From positions 682,001 to 746,000 of the forward strand of contig NZ_AUMC01000010.1 of the NCBI RefSeq assembly GCF_000443995.1: 64,000 nt of DNA. Reading direction: 5' to 3'. Below the pieces are notes generated by a model, which was not told where the DNA came from, ran no database searches, and worked only from the letters and a program-made list of their open reading frames with translations. Within the stretch, counting starts at the first letter, position 1. Each line of letters begins with the position of its first letter. Below are positions 15,916-24,820 of the stretch, in pieces. Source of the DNA: Bacteriovorax sp. BAL6_X. Lineage in GTDB: Bacteria; Bdellovibrionota; Bacteriovoracia; Bacteriovoracales; Bacteriovoracaceae. Both the position numbers and the translations under genes were made by a program.

Positions 15916-18106
15916 TGAAAGTAATAGAGAACTTGCAAATAAGTATAGTATTCGATCTCTGATTAACTCGATGGTTAGAGATTACTCACAAGATAATCAA
16001 GTTCAAATTGATCTTGATAGGGATTTTGTAAAAATTGGTAACCTCTTATTTGAGATAAGTTCATTCTCACCGCTTGGTGGCCATCGCTATACGGGCAAGA
16101 TTTATTTAAATGGTAGTCTTATTGATTTTGATCAAATGCTTCCTGAGTTAGTTAGTGTTTTTCCTGAAGTTGATCCAACATTTATCGATAATATAATTAA
16201 TTCGCGAGATAATATTGAACTTATCCTAGAACATAATTCAGAAGTTAAAATTGATAACTATCTTGCTAGCGAACAAAAGATGCTTTTAGGACATCCGTTT
16301 CACCCTTATCCAAAATGTAAGAAAGGAATGAATGAAACAGATATTAAATTATATTCTCCTGAGTTTTCTAATGGCTTTAAGTTAACATGGTTAAAGTGTG
16401 AAAAGGATTCGATTCATACAAATGCTAATTATGTTGATGTAGCAAAGGCAATGAATCAATTAGCAAAATTTGATTTATTAAACATTGATGAATCCTTCAT
16501 TTATATTCCAATGCACCCATGGCAGTGGAGTCGATTAAGAGAAAAAGGTCTTGGTGATGAGGTTCTTGATGTGGTGGATGGACAAAATGATTGGTTCGCT
16601 CTTTCATCTCTTAGGTCATTATACACTCAAGGGGCACCTTACTTAGTAAAGTTTTCAATGGATGTAAAACTTACGAACTCTATTCGACACCTTCAGCCTG
16701 AAGAGGCCGTTCGAGGAATGCAGATAGAGACAGTATTTAAAAATGAAGCTGTTGCTGAGTTTAGTGATAAATTAAAAATACTCCATGAGCCATTCTATGT
16801 TGCACTAAAAGCAAAAGATGGTAGTGCCATTGTTGAGTCAACTGTTCAACTTCGTGAAAGCTTTGATGCCTGTGACTCTCTCTTGCTCGGTACTCTCGCA
16901 GAGGAGAATCCTTATACAGAAAAATCGCATTTAATAACTCTTGTGGAGGCCAATGCTAAAAAAGCCTGTGGAAATATCTTTCTAGCTAGGAAGTATTGGT
17001 TTGATGCCTTTTTAGAGAATATTATAAGTGAGTTTATCAGACTCTCTGAAGATCATGGAATTCTTCTTGGTGCACATATGCAAAATATTATCTTGAAGAT
17101 GAAAAATGGACTACCTGTGGGTGCTATTTATCGCGATTGCCAAGGGACTGGATTTACGACTAAAAGTGTTGAACGATTTGGGAGTAAGTACGACTTTATA
17201 GGGAAGACTAAGGGTAATATTTTAAATCCTAATGATGTTAATAAAGTTTATACATACTATTTAGTTATCAATTCTGTATTTAATACGATTATTTCATTGG
17301 CCAATGGAAATGAGAAAGCTGAGTTATTTCACCTAACTCAATTTAGAAATCATATATACAAGAAGCACAAAAAATCTTCATTTTTAAATTACCTCGTTAA
17401 TAGCGACTTTCTGTATCAGAAAGGGAACTTTAGGTGTTGTGTAACAAATCAAAATGAGAACACAATAAAAAATCCATGGGATATTTACAATAAGATTAAA
17501 AACCCAATTAGCTCAATTTTAAGAGTACCTCGTGCCTATGAAGGCGTGTTATACCGTACAACTTCTAAACATGGCCATGAGATCGTCCTGCGTGCCTTTG
17601 ATATGAATGAAGATCTTGTAAAGTTTCATGAATGGCATAATAAGAAATATGTTTATGAGTTCTGGGAAATGAATAAACCTCTAGAGGATTTAAGAGAGTA
17701 TATTCAAGGACTAAAGGATTCTCCATATCAGCTTCCTATAATTGTTGATATTGACGGCCAACAGGCAGGATACTTTGAAGTCTATTGGGCATTTGATGAC
17801 AGGATTGCTCCTTATTGTGATGCCGCTTTATTTGATCGTGGAATCCATATTCTAATAGGTGAGGAAAAGTTTCTTGGAACACGTGCTGTTTATGATTCTA
17901 TTTTTCATTTAACAAAATTTCTTTTTGAAGATGATATTAGGACCCAAAAGGTATGGGGAGAGCCTCGAGTGGATAATAGAAAGGTATTAACTCTCGCAAG
18001 ACTTCTTCCAGGCTGGGAGCACCGAGGAGTTTTTAGCTTTCCACATAAAACTTCGAATCTTTTAGAGGCCGATCGTACTAGATTTCTAGCAGAGGTGAGG
18101 TCATGA
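15908..18106 (+). CDS. Fused NIS siderophore synthetase (IucA/IucC) and N-acetyltransferase (IucB-like)
   Basis: 732 residues. Residues 1 to about 545 form an IucA/IucC synthetase: GHPFHPYPKCKKG, the HPWQW motif (H203), KFSMDVKLTNSIRHL, and the active-site run HGILLGAHMQNIIL...YRDCQG. Residues about 553-725 are a GNAT domain of the siderophore N-acyltransferase group (EIVLRAFDMNEDL, FEVYWAFDDRIAPY, GVFSFPHKT near the end), the partner that acetylates N6-hydroxylysine in aerobactin-type pathways. The fusion would couple acetylation and citrate condensation. In E. coli these are separate IucB and IucA proteins. Start and stop overlap both neighbours. Confidence 0.9.
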   Translation: MVSESNRELANKYSIRSLINSMVRDYSQDNQVQIDLDRDFVKIGNLLFEISSFSPLGGHRYTGKIYLNGSLIDFDQMLPELVSVFPEVDPTFIDNIINSRDNIELILEHNSEVKIDNYLASEQKMLLGHPFHPYPKCKKGMNETDIKLYSPEFSNGFKLTWLKCEKDSIHTNANYVDVAKAMNQLAKFDLLNIDESFIYIPMHPWQWSRLREKGLGDEVLDVVDGQNDWFALSSLRSLYTQGAPYLVKFSMDVKLTNSIRHLQPEEAVRGMQIETVFKNEAVAEFSDKLKILHEPFYVALKAKDGSAIVESTVQLRESFDACDSLLLGTLAEENPYTEKSHLITLVEANAKKACGNIFLARKYWFDAFLENIISEFIRLSEDHGILLGAHMQNIILKMKNGLPVGAIYRDCQGTGFTTKSVERFGSKYDFIGKTKGNILNPNDVNKVYTYYLVINSVFNTIISLANGNEKAELFHLTQFRNHIYKKHKKSSFLNYLVNSDFLYQKGNFRCCVTNQNENTIKNPWDIYNKIKNPISSILRVPRAYEGVLYRTTSKHGHEIVLRAFDMNEDLVKFHEWHNKKYVYEFWEMNKPLEDLREYIQGLKDSPYQLPIIVDIDGQQAGYFEVYWAFDDRIAPYCDAALFDRGIHILIGEEKFLGTRAVYDSIFHLTKFLFEDDIRTQKVWGEPRVDNRKVLTLARLLPGWEHRGVFSFPHKTSNLLEADRTRFLAEVRS

Positions 18107-19827
18107 TGAATACTAAAGAGTTTTATGTGTTACATAAGAATCTCATCATTAAATCAATTGAAGAGCTTCAATTCGAAGAACTCTTTGATGTGGAGTATTG
18201 CCATGATCGCTTCTACTTTAGAATTACTGATGACATCTATTATAGCTTTCAAGGACGAATTAGTGTTTGGGGAAATTTACAAATAGAAAGAGATAGCTTT
18301 AAGAAGTTTAGTGCTGGAAAAGTCGTTGATGAATATACTCTCTCAGACTTCTTCTTTGAGGTTAAAGATATTTGTAAGATGAGTGATGAAACACTAGCTC
18401 AGTTTATAGAAGAAGGTAATCAGACAATTTATGGTGATATTATTCAAGCTAATTCATTAGAGAATATAGGGATTGAAGAGATATCGAAGTTTAACTTTAA
18501 AAAAATTGACCAAATTCTTTCTGGGCATCCCAAGATTATTATGAATAAGGGGCGTATTGGCTGGGGTAGTGATGAGCTTTTACTATATGCACCAGAGTCT
18601 AGAAATAGTTATAAGCTTCATTGGTGTGCCATCAAAAGAGATTGCCTTGAATGGGGAATGAATCTAGAGCAACTTAAAGTTGAGGATCTATATTCAGACT
18701 CTCTTTCTGAAGTCGAGATTAATTTTGCGAGAAGTAAAGTTTTAGAGGTTTCAGAGAATTTTGATGACTATTTCCTTATTCCTATTCATCCATGGCAGTG
18801 GAGTAAGTATATAAGCGTACAATTTAATCATCTGATATTTCAAGGAAGTATAATTTCTCTTGGAAGGCTCGGCAATGATTATACGCCTCAAGTATCGATT
18901 AGAACTTTATCCTCTAACTCTGGCACAAGTAAATATGATGTAAAAGTGGCCATCTCTATCTTAAACACTTCATGTGTAAGAGGAATCCCTCAGAAATATA
19001 TTAAGAAGGGTTATCTCTTATCTGAAAAAATTGAAAAAATTATTGATTCAGATAGTTTTCTTAAGAATAAGGTGGATGTCCTTAAGGAAGTTGCAGCTGT
19101 AAGTTGTCCTTTAGTAGAGTTTAATCGTATCGAAGGGTGCTCATATCGATATAAAGAATTGCTGGGCTGTGTTTGGCGTGAAAGTGTAGAGAATAAAATT
19201 TCTAAAAATGAAATTGCCATTCCAACAGCAGCTCTTCTTTTTACTAAAGGTCATAATGCACTTGTTGCTGAGTATATTAAGTTATCAGGTTTAAGTGTTT
19301 CGGAATGGATTAAAGAATACTTCAAAGTTGTCGTCACACCTCTTTATCATCTACAAGTAGAGCACGGGCTAGGTCTAGTCGCTCATGGCCAAAATACTAT
19401 CCTTGTTTTGAAAGAGGGGAGGCCACAAAGGTTAATTATCAAAGACTTTCACGGTGATTTTAGAATGGCCTCAAATTCAAAGCATATCGGCGCTGACTTT
19501 GGAGTTGAACTTGATCAATTACCAGCAGAGTACTTGATTCATGACCTTATCACAGGTCACTTTATTACAGTGTTACGCTATTTCTCAAGAGTAGTTGAAG
19601 AGTCTCTCGGTTTTAAAGAAAAGGACTTCTATCACTTACTGGGTGAAGTAATCGAAAATTATCAAGGTGATATTGAAATTGTTGAAAAAGTAAATTTACT
19701 TAGAAATGAGTTTGAAAAAGTATTGGTTAATACTGTTCGTTTTGTTGCCGGCTATAGCGAAACAGGCGAGCGGCTTAAGCCAATATTAGGAAGTAATATT
19801 AAAAATCCACTTGTTAGAAATAATTAG
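18103..19827 (+). CDS. Second NIS siderophore synthetase (IucC-like)
   Basis: 574 residues, an IucA/IucC-family enzyme without an added domain. Motifs: GHPKIIMNKGRIGWG, IPIHPWQW (H229), the segment PQVSIRTL...VKVAISILNTSCVRG, and HGLGLVAHGQNTILVL...IIKDFHG, which bind ATP and the carboxylate. With the fused synthetase upstream it would perform the second condensation on citrate. Two synthetases, one hydroxylase and one acetyltransferase with no decarboxylase in the operon fit the aerobactin scheme. Its ATG overlaps the upstream stop by 4 nt. The 20-nt gap to the hydroxylase holds a GAGGAAG site. Confidence 0.9.
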   Translation: MMNTKEFYVLHKNLIIKSIEELQFEELFDVEYCHDRFYFRITDDIYYSFQGRISVWGNLQIERDSFKKFSAGKVVDEYTLSDFFFEVKDICKMSDETLAQFIEEGNQTIYGDIIQANSLENIGIEEISKFNFKKIDQILSGHPKIIMNKGRIGWGSDELLLYAPESRNSYKLHWCAIKRDCLEWGMNLEQLKVEDLYSDSLSEVEINFARSKVLEVSENFDDYFLIPIHPWQWSKYISVQFNHLIFQGSIISLGRLGNDYTPQVSIRTLSSNSGTSKYDVKVAISILNTSCVRGIPQKYIKKGYLLSEKIEKIIDSDSFLKNKVDVLKEVAAVSCPLVEFNRIEGCSYRYKELLGCVWRESVENKISKNEIAIPTAALLFTKGHNALVAEYIKLSGLSVSEWIKEYFKVVVTPLYHLQVEHGLGLVAHGQNTILVLKEGRPQRLIIKDFHGDFRMASNSKHIGADFGVELDQLPAEYLIHDLITGHFITVLRYFSRVVEESLGFKEKDFYHLLGEVIENYQGDIEIVEKVNLLRNEFEKVLVNTVRFVAGYSETGERLKPILGSNIKNPLVRNN

Positions 19828-19847
19828 AGTTGGATTGAGGAAGTTAT

Positions 19848-21119
19848 ATGCAGAATATTTATGACATTGTTGGAATTGGCCTTGGGCCATTTAATCTAAG
19901 CTTAGCGGCACTCTTGAATCCACTAAGCAATATTAATGCTAAGTTCTTAGATAATAAGTCGGAGTTCAGTTGGCATCCTGAGCTGATGTTTGGAGACGCC
20001 ATGATGCAAACATCTTTTCTGAAAGATCTTGTGACTCCTGTTGACCCTAAGAGCGCATTTAGTTTCTTGAACTATCTTGTTGAAAACGGACAATTCTATC
20101 ACTTTTTAAATACAGATAGAAAGTCAATCAATCGTTATGAATTTGAAGACTATTGTAAATGGACATCAAAACAACTTTCTAATGATATTGATTTTGAATC
20201 TAATGTCATTGACATCAAACACGATGGTGAGAGATTTGAAGTCATTAAAGAGAGTGGCAGTTACTTCACAAAAAATATTTGTGTTGCGTCTGGGCCAACT
20301 AAAAATATTCCTGAATGTGCAAGGCCTTTCCTTTCAGATACGTTATTTCATGCAAAATCTAAGCAAATGAAGACTCTCGATTTAAAAGGTAAGAAAGTTG
20401 TTATTGTCGGCGGAGGGCAAACAGGTGTTGAAACATTTAGAAGTGCTCTCAATGGTATGTGGGGGAGAGTTGAAAAGGTAACTCTTTTAAGTGGTAGAAG
20501 TAATTTACAGCCCCTTGATGAAGCACCGTTTACTAATGAAATATTTACTCCTGAATTCGTTTTGAATTTCCACTCTTTATCTCAAGAGCAAAAAGATTCA
20601 TATACACAAGGCCAACTGCTAGCTAGTGATGGTAATACTCCCCAGTACTTACAAGAAATGTATAACGAGCTATATCTTGATCGTTTCTACTTGAAGAAAC
20701 TTCCCGATTATACGATTTCACCTATGCGTTGGCTTAATGAAATTGGAAAGGAAGGTCAGTCGTATAAGCTTAAGGTTGATAATCTTCTTAATCAAAATAA
20801 AGAGGTGGTAGAAGCTGATATTGTTATTTTAGCAACTGGATTCAAAAGTGTTCTACCAAACTTCTTAGAAGGGCTGTCAGATAAAATCGCCAAGGACACT
20901 CAAGGACGTGTAATTGTAGGCCAAGACTATAGTATTCAAACAACGATTGAAAATGGAAAAATTTATTCGATGAACTTTAGTCGTCATGGCCATGGGGTTG
21001 CTGATCCTCAAACTAGTTTGATGTCCTGGCGATCTGCGATGATCGCAAATGATCTCGTAGGTGAGACTAAATATAAAACAACAAATAATAGTGAAAGCTT
21101 TTTGAGCTTTTTTAGTTAA
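19848..21119 (+). CDS. iucD: L-lysine N6-monooxygenase (siderophore hydroxylase)
   Basis: 423 residues, of the flavin N-hydroxylase family. FAD-binding motif VGIGLGPFNLS (8-18), the substrate/flavin segment FSWHPELMFGDAMMQTSFLKDL, NADPH-binding IVGGGQTGVE around 185, and the ATGFK motif near 330. It hydroxylates the side-chain amine of lysine (or a related diamine) with NADPH and oxygen, the first step of hydroxamate siderophores. Because no lysine decarboxylase gene is present here, free lysine is the likelier substrate, which points to an aerobactin-like product. The symbol iucD rests on family and context. Confidence 0.9.
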   Translation: MQNIYDIVGIGLGPFNLSLAALLNPLSNINAKFLDNKSEFSWHPELMFGDAMMQTSFLKDLVTPVDPKSAFSFLNYLVENGQFYHFLNTDRKSINRYEFEDYCKWTSKQLSNDIDFESNVIDIKHDGERFEVIKESGSYFTKNICVASGPTKNIPECARPFLSDTLFHAKSKQMKTLDLKGKKVVIVGGGQTGVETFRSALNGMWGRVEKVTLLSGRSNLQPLDEAPFTNEIFTPEFVLNFHSLSQEQKDSYTQGQLLASDGNTPQYLQEMYNELYLDRFYLKKLPDYTISPMRWLNEIGKEGQSYKLKVDNLLNQNKEVVEADIVILATGFKSVLPNFLEGLSDKIAKDTQGRVIVGQDYSIQTTIENGKIYSMNFSRHGHGVADPQTSLMSWRSAMIANDLVGETKYKTTNNSESFLSFFS

Positions 21120-21129
21120 TGGAGAGAAA

Positions 21130-22065
21130 ATGAAGTTATTAATAATTATGCTAATTTCAACTTTAACCTTTGCTGCGCCTGCTGCTAAGTCTAAAGAGGA
21201 GGCTAAAACAAAGAGCTTCAATACGAAGGAAGAGGTATTAGATAACCCGACATTGAAGACATTATCAGGATCACTAAAGAGATGGTCTTTTTATTCTTCA
21301 TTTAAATATAATGCTGGTGCTCTTGATAACCTCAATGATGCTGAAAGGCCTAATATTAGAAATGCTGGGAATACAACTTCTCTAACAAATTTTACAGGGA
21401 ACTTAGGTGTAAAGTATCGTCTTTCAAAAACAGATAACCTATCTCTTCAGGTAGGAATCGAGAAGAAGGCGCCTTTTCATGGAAGTGTTGATTCAGAAAA
21501 TCCAATGGTTCAGTATGAGCTTGATACATACGGTGATAGCTTAAATATTGATAATCCTGTTCTAAGTTACTTTAAAACTTACTACCTTTTTGGGATTCAA
21601 AATGTAACTTTCCTACAATACCAGTATGCTACTTGGGACTACTATAAGGACCTTGGTATAAATTCTGTTTTTAACGTTAGCCACTCTTTGGCCTATAAAG
21701 TATGGAAAGCCGCTTATATTGCTCTTTCTGGGAATGCGACACAGTATTTCTATGATAAGAGCACAATCTCATTTAATGGGATGGAAATTGCAGGTAAAGA
21801 TAGACAAGTAAATCGTTCTTTCTCATTAAGCCTTGCTGGTGAGCTTTACTTTTCTCGCTCTCTTTCTCTAAGGTTAATCACTGACCTTTACTCGGCCGAT
21901 CATTTTAGGAGTGAGCGTATTAACGAAAAAGTTCTTCAACAAACGATAGCGATGACTTATTTCTTTACTCGTGATATTTCGATTTCACCAAATATGCGCT
22001 TTATTGCGGAAGATATTAGAGCTGATAGAACAAATGTTGGCCTAACTATGAATGTAAATTTATAA
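21130..22065 (+). CDS. Outer-membrane beta-barrel protein in the siderophore operon
   Basis: 311 residues with a short signal peptide (MKLLIIMLISTLTFAAPA), a charged linker (KSKEEAKTKSF), and then a barrel of alternating strands closing in VGLTMNVNL. It is a clear relative of the protein at 10789-11682. The GGAG site and the 10-nt gap to the hydroxylase place it in the same operon. It is far too short for a TonB-dependent receptor (usually above 650 residues) and has no plug domain, so it is not a standard ferric-siderophore receptor. A role in siderophore export or passive uptake is conjecture. Confidence 0.75.
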   Translation: MKLLIIMLISTLTFAAPAAKSKEEAKTKSFNTKEEVLDNPTLKTLSGSLKRWSFYSSFKYNAGALDNLNDAERPNIRNAGNTTSLTNFTGNLGVKYRLSKTDNLSLQVGIEKKAPFHGSVDSENPMVQYELDTYGDSLNIDNPVLSYFKTYYLFGIQNVTFLQYQYATWDYYKDLGINSVFNVSHSLAYKVWKAAYIALSGNATQYFYDKSTISFNGMEIAGKDRQVNRSFSLSLAGELYFSRSLSLRLITDLYSADHFRSERINEKVLQQTIAMTYFFTRDISISPNMRFIAEDIRADRTNVGLTMNVNL

Positions 22066-22096
22066 AAAAGAGGGGGATGAAAATCCCCCTTTCTTA
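22063..22096. terminator. Bidirectional terminator between convergent units
   Basis: AGGGGGAT (22071-22078) and ATCCCCCT (22083-22090) form a perfect 8-bp stem with a GAAA loop. An A-run lies on its left and a T-rich run on its right, so it can stop the siderophore operon (+) and the deacylase gene transcript (-). Confidence 0.88.
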
Positions 22097-22099
22097 TTC

Positions 22100-23125
22100 T
22101 TATTTTTCAGATATTTCAAAATCATCATGACCTGGAATTTCTTCAGGAAGTGCTTCCTTAAGATCAACTCCTAAGTGCAGAATTCTTTGTCCTGCTTCAC
22201 AGTTAGGTCTTACGTTCTTACCAATAACAACACCTGAGCGATCTGCACAGATAACTTCTTTTACTTGTCCAAAGACATCATAAACTTTTGCAATTACTTC
22301 GCCTTTCTTTACTCGATGTGTAAGCTTTGGAAGTACATCGACAATTCCACCTTTTGTCGAGTAGATCCAATAAGAGTGATCACAGATTGTGGCATCTGTA
22401 ATCATGTCTTGAACCTCTCCTTCGATCATTGAGAAGTAGCGAAGTGTGTTCTTTATACCGTCTAGCGTTTCATCAATTAGAGCGTGTTGAAAAGCATTTG
22501 GGTTACCAATTTCAACAGTAATTGCATGAATTCCTTGTTCATTGGCCCATGCTCTTAGTGTTCCTTCTTCATCATATTTTTGAACAATAATTTGTGGGTT
22601 TTGTAAGAAGGCGAGGGTTCTTGTTTCTTCATTCTCTAAATCAGCTCTTAAGTATAGGCTGTTTACACGGCCATGACTTGCTGTATGTAGATCAAGAAGG
22701 TAGTTGAATTTAGAAACGATCTTTTGAGTGAAGTAATGTGCGTAGAGGTTACTTGGATTTCCAGTTAGTTTTCCAGGCATAATTCTATTTAAATCTATAT
22801 TATCAATAAATCGACGCTGATTTGTTAGATAGCCCGGAACATTGCTAATTGGAACCATAACAATTGTTCCCTTTAGCTTTTTTGGATCGACCTCTTCAAT
22901 CAATTTAAAAATAGTTGAGATTCCATTCAGTTCATTCCCATGTACTGCTGCAGTAATACCTAGTACAGGTCCTTCTTCAACCCCTTTCATAATGATAATT
23001 GGTACACGCCAAGGCACACCTAGAGCATTATCTGAGAGGTGTATTTGTAGGCGGTGAATTTCACCATGCGCAAATGAATTTAAATCGATTTCTTCAGTTG
23101 TCTTAATGACTTGGATTGCTCCCAT
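22100..23125 (-). CDS. Succinylglutamate desuccinylase/aspartoacylase-family deacylase
   Basis: 341 residues of the zinc carboxypeptidase-like AstE/AspA family. Zinc ligands: H62 and E65 in AAVHGNELNG, H147 in LLDLHTAS. Substrate-binding DLNR (111-114) and the catalytic Glu in VEIGN (E205) are also there. A C-terminal beta-domain follows from about 255. Members hydrolyse the amide of N-acyl amino acids. It lies 13 nt downstream of the ATP-grasp-like gene, with an AGGAAG site, so both are made together. The pair suggests making and breaking of an amide, but the substrate is unknown; the general arginine/NAA roles of relatives should not be assumed. Confidence 0.85.
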   Translation of the reverse strand: MGAIQVIKTTEEIDLNSFAHGEIHRLQIHLSDNALGVPWRVPIIIMKGVEEGPVLGITAAVHGNELNGISTIFKLIEEVDPKKLKGTIVMVPISNVPGYLTNQRRFIDNIDLNRIMPGKLTGNPSNLYAHYFTQKIVSKFNYLLDLHTASHGRVNSLYLRADLENEETRTLAFLQNPQIIVQKYDEEGTLRAWANEQGIHAITVEIGNPNAFQHALIDETLDGIKNTLRYFSMIEGEVQDMITDATICDHSYWIYSTKGGIVDVLPKLTHRVKKGEVIAKVYDVFGQVKEVICADRSGVVIGKNVRPNCEAGQRILHLGVDLKEALPEEIPGHDDFEISEK

Positions 23126-23138
23126 AATACTTCCTATG

Positions 23139-24575
23139 CTATGAGATCATAATCTCGTTAAAGAGTGACTTGTCGTTATCTAAACTTCTAAAGAGTTTCG
23201 TTCTGAAAGTCCCTTTCTTACTAATAAGTTGTTCTGCCATTTTATCAATCGCAACAACCGTCAGAATTGTTTGAATATAAGCTTCGATTAGATCATCAGT
23301 ACCAATACCAAGGGAGTTAAAATCTTTTTGGTCCATGAGCATCAGCCTTGATGTGTCAGAATCCCACTGGTTTTCACCTGTTTTCACTGATAGGTTGGTT
23401 CCTAGTACTTCCCAGCTATCTTCTGGGTAGCTCGCCTCAAGAGGCTTTCGCGCACGACGTGCATAAACAGCGCATGGCATGAAACCTTTTGGTGATGAGT
23501 AGACCATAAGTCTTAAGTCAGCAATATAAATATTTCCTTTCTTGTTTGGTACTGTTCCGATGTGAAAGAATTTACCATGCTCACTTGTGGAACTCCACTC
23601 ATAGTGACCAATTAAGCTTTGGACAATGAATTGATCATATGGGTAGTCCATTTGCATAAAGGCATCAAGCTCATCTTGATTCGTAATTGTAAAAACACCT
23701 TGCCCTGCATTTGAGTAAGGAATTTTAATAACGGCCTTTCCGCCAAACTTTTGAACCCAAAGAGGAATTTCTAGTTTATTAACGTCTTTAATTGTCTCTG
23801 GCATATTGATCTTTAGGCCAGATTCAGCGATCTCTGAGTTATAGAGCTCGTAGGCCTTATTTGCTAAAAGCTTATTGCGTCCACCAGAAAGGCAAACGAG
23901 AGTTGAGTTAAAGATAAATGTTTTTGAAGTTGTTGGAATGCGATTCCATGGCTTTTGTGTAACATAACGAAATGCCGCTCTAATAGGAATTCTTTCTCCT
24001 GTCTCAAGAGTGATATGTAGAACACCATTTTCAAAATCCGCCATTTGTTCTTCACCATTAAAATGTGGAACTAGGTAAACATCTTCTCCAGTTAGATCTG
24101 CTAATGTTGAAGCATATCCAGATGTCTCCATGTAATTCTTATCATAGATTACGGCCAGTGCACCTGCTGGAAGCCTCTTCTTTCTCTTTTTAAGGGCCGG
24201 AAGAAAAGAGTTTTCAATTAAGTATTTAAATCCTCTATGTTCATCCGCATCGGTTCTTGGCGGCATTGATTTTTGGCCAGATGGACATGAATTTGTTTCA
24301 AGAACAACCATGCGTCTATTTCCTGCCTGTGTTGTAACATAGAATAAGTCTGATCCCCCCCAGAAGAAGTGCTTACACTCATATGAGAGAATCTCACGTA
24401 AAGTGTCTGTACAGATCTGCGGATTAAGATGGCTATATCTTTTAATAATTCTTTCGTGATCCAGATTAAAAAAGTGGCTCACAAGAGGGTGTAGTTGTGA
24501 ATTTAGGGCCTTCGGATAAAAGTGATTTTCTTGTTCAAAATTATCAGGCTTAATAACTTCAATTCTTCTTTTCAA
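23139..24575 (-). CDS. ATP-grasp-like protein, partner of the deacylase
   Basis: 478 residues, soluble. The start is a TTG (24575) behind GGAGAG; no ATG fits. The stretch GGKAVIKIPYSNAGQGVFTI (about 281-300) resembles the nucleotide-binding beta-strand and glycine-rich loop of ATP-grasp ligases, and FIVQSLIGHYEWS followed by IADLRLMVYSSP looks like the central and metal-binding parts. An upstream segment contains ETNSCPSGQKSMPPR. The call is from pattern only. ATP-grasp enzymes join a carboxylate to an amine. With the deacylase downstream, a ligase/hydrolase pair acting on an amino-acid amide is plausible. Confidence 0.6.
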   Translation of the reverse strand: MKRRIEVIKPDNFEQENHFYPKALNSQLHPLVSHFFNLDHERIIKRYSHLNPQICTDTLREILSYECKHFFWGGSDLFYVTTQAGNRRMVVLETNSCPSGQKSMPPRTDADEHRGFKYLIENSFLPALKKRKKRLPAGALAVIYDKNYMETSGYASTLADLTGEDVYLVPHFNGEEQMADFENGVLHITLETGERIPIRAAFRYVTQKPWNRIPTTSKTFIFNSTLVCLSGGRNKLLANKAYELYNSEIAESGLKINMPETIKDVNKLEIPLWVQKFGGKAVIKIPYSNAGQGVFTITNQDELDAFMQMDYPYDQFIVQSLIGHYEWSSTSEHGKFFHIGTVPNKKGNIYIADLRLMVYSSPKGFMPCAVYARRARKPLEASYPEDSWEVLGTNLSVKTGENQWDSDTSRLMLMDQKDFNSLGIGTDDLIEAYIQTILTVVAIDKMAEQLISKKGTFRTKLFRSLDNDKSLFNEIMIS

Positions 24576-24612
24576 GTTCTCTCCAAATTGTATTTTTTAA
24601 AGCATCAGTTAA

Positions 24613-24648
24613 TGGAAATATTATAATCTCAAACCCTTCTCATGTAGC
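24613..24648 (-). promoter_or_regulatory. Candidate promoter of the ATP-grasp/deacylase pair
   Basis: On the minus strand a perfect TATAAT lies at 24625-24620, preceded at 17 bp by GCTACA (24648-24643), which matches only the ACA half of the -35 consensus. The transcript would start near 24613, about 38 nt before the TTG start. The rest of the 245-bp divergent gap, which must also hold the proB promoter, shows no further clear signal. Confidence 0.4.
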
Positions 24649-24820
24649 GAATATTTTGTGATTTTTATTAAAATTTTAAGGCCTGAAAGCATTTTTTCAC
24701 CATATGTTGATCATTTCATTCAGGAATTGTGTCGTTCGGCAATGCCTAATTTGTGAACGTCTGCCTTTTGGTTTTTTGGAATTTATGACATGTTGTTTTC
24801 TAACAAGTTAAGGGGAAAGG

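Noticed and set aside
21130-22065. TonB-dependent siderophore receptor
   Set aside because: At 311 residues and without a plug or TonB box it cannot be a receptor of that family.
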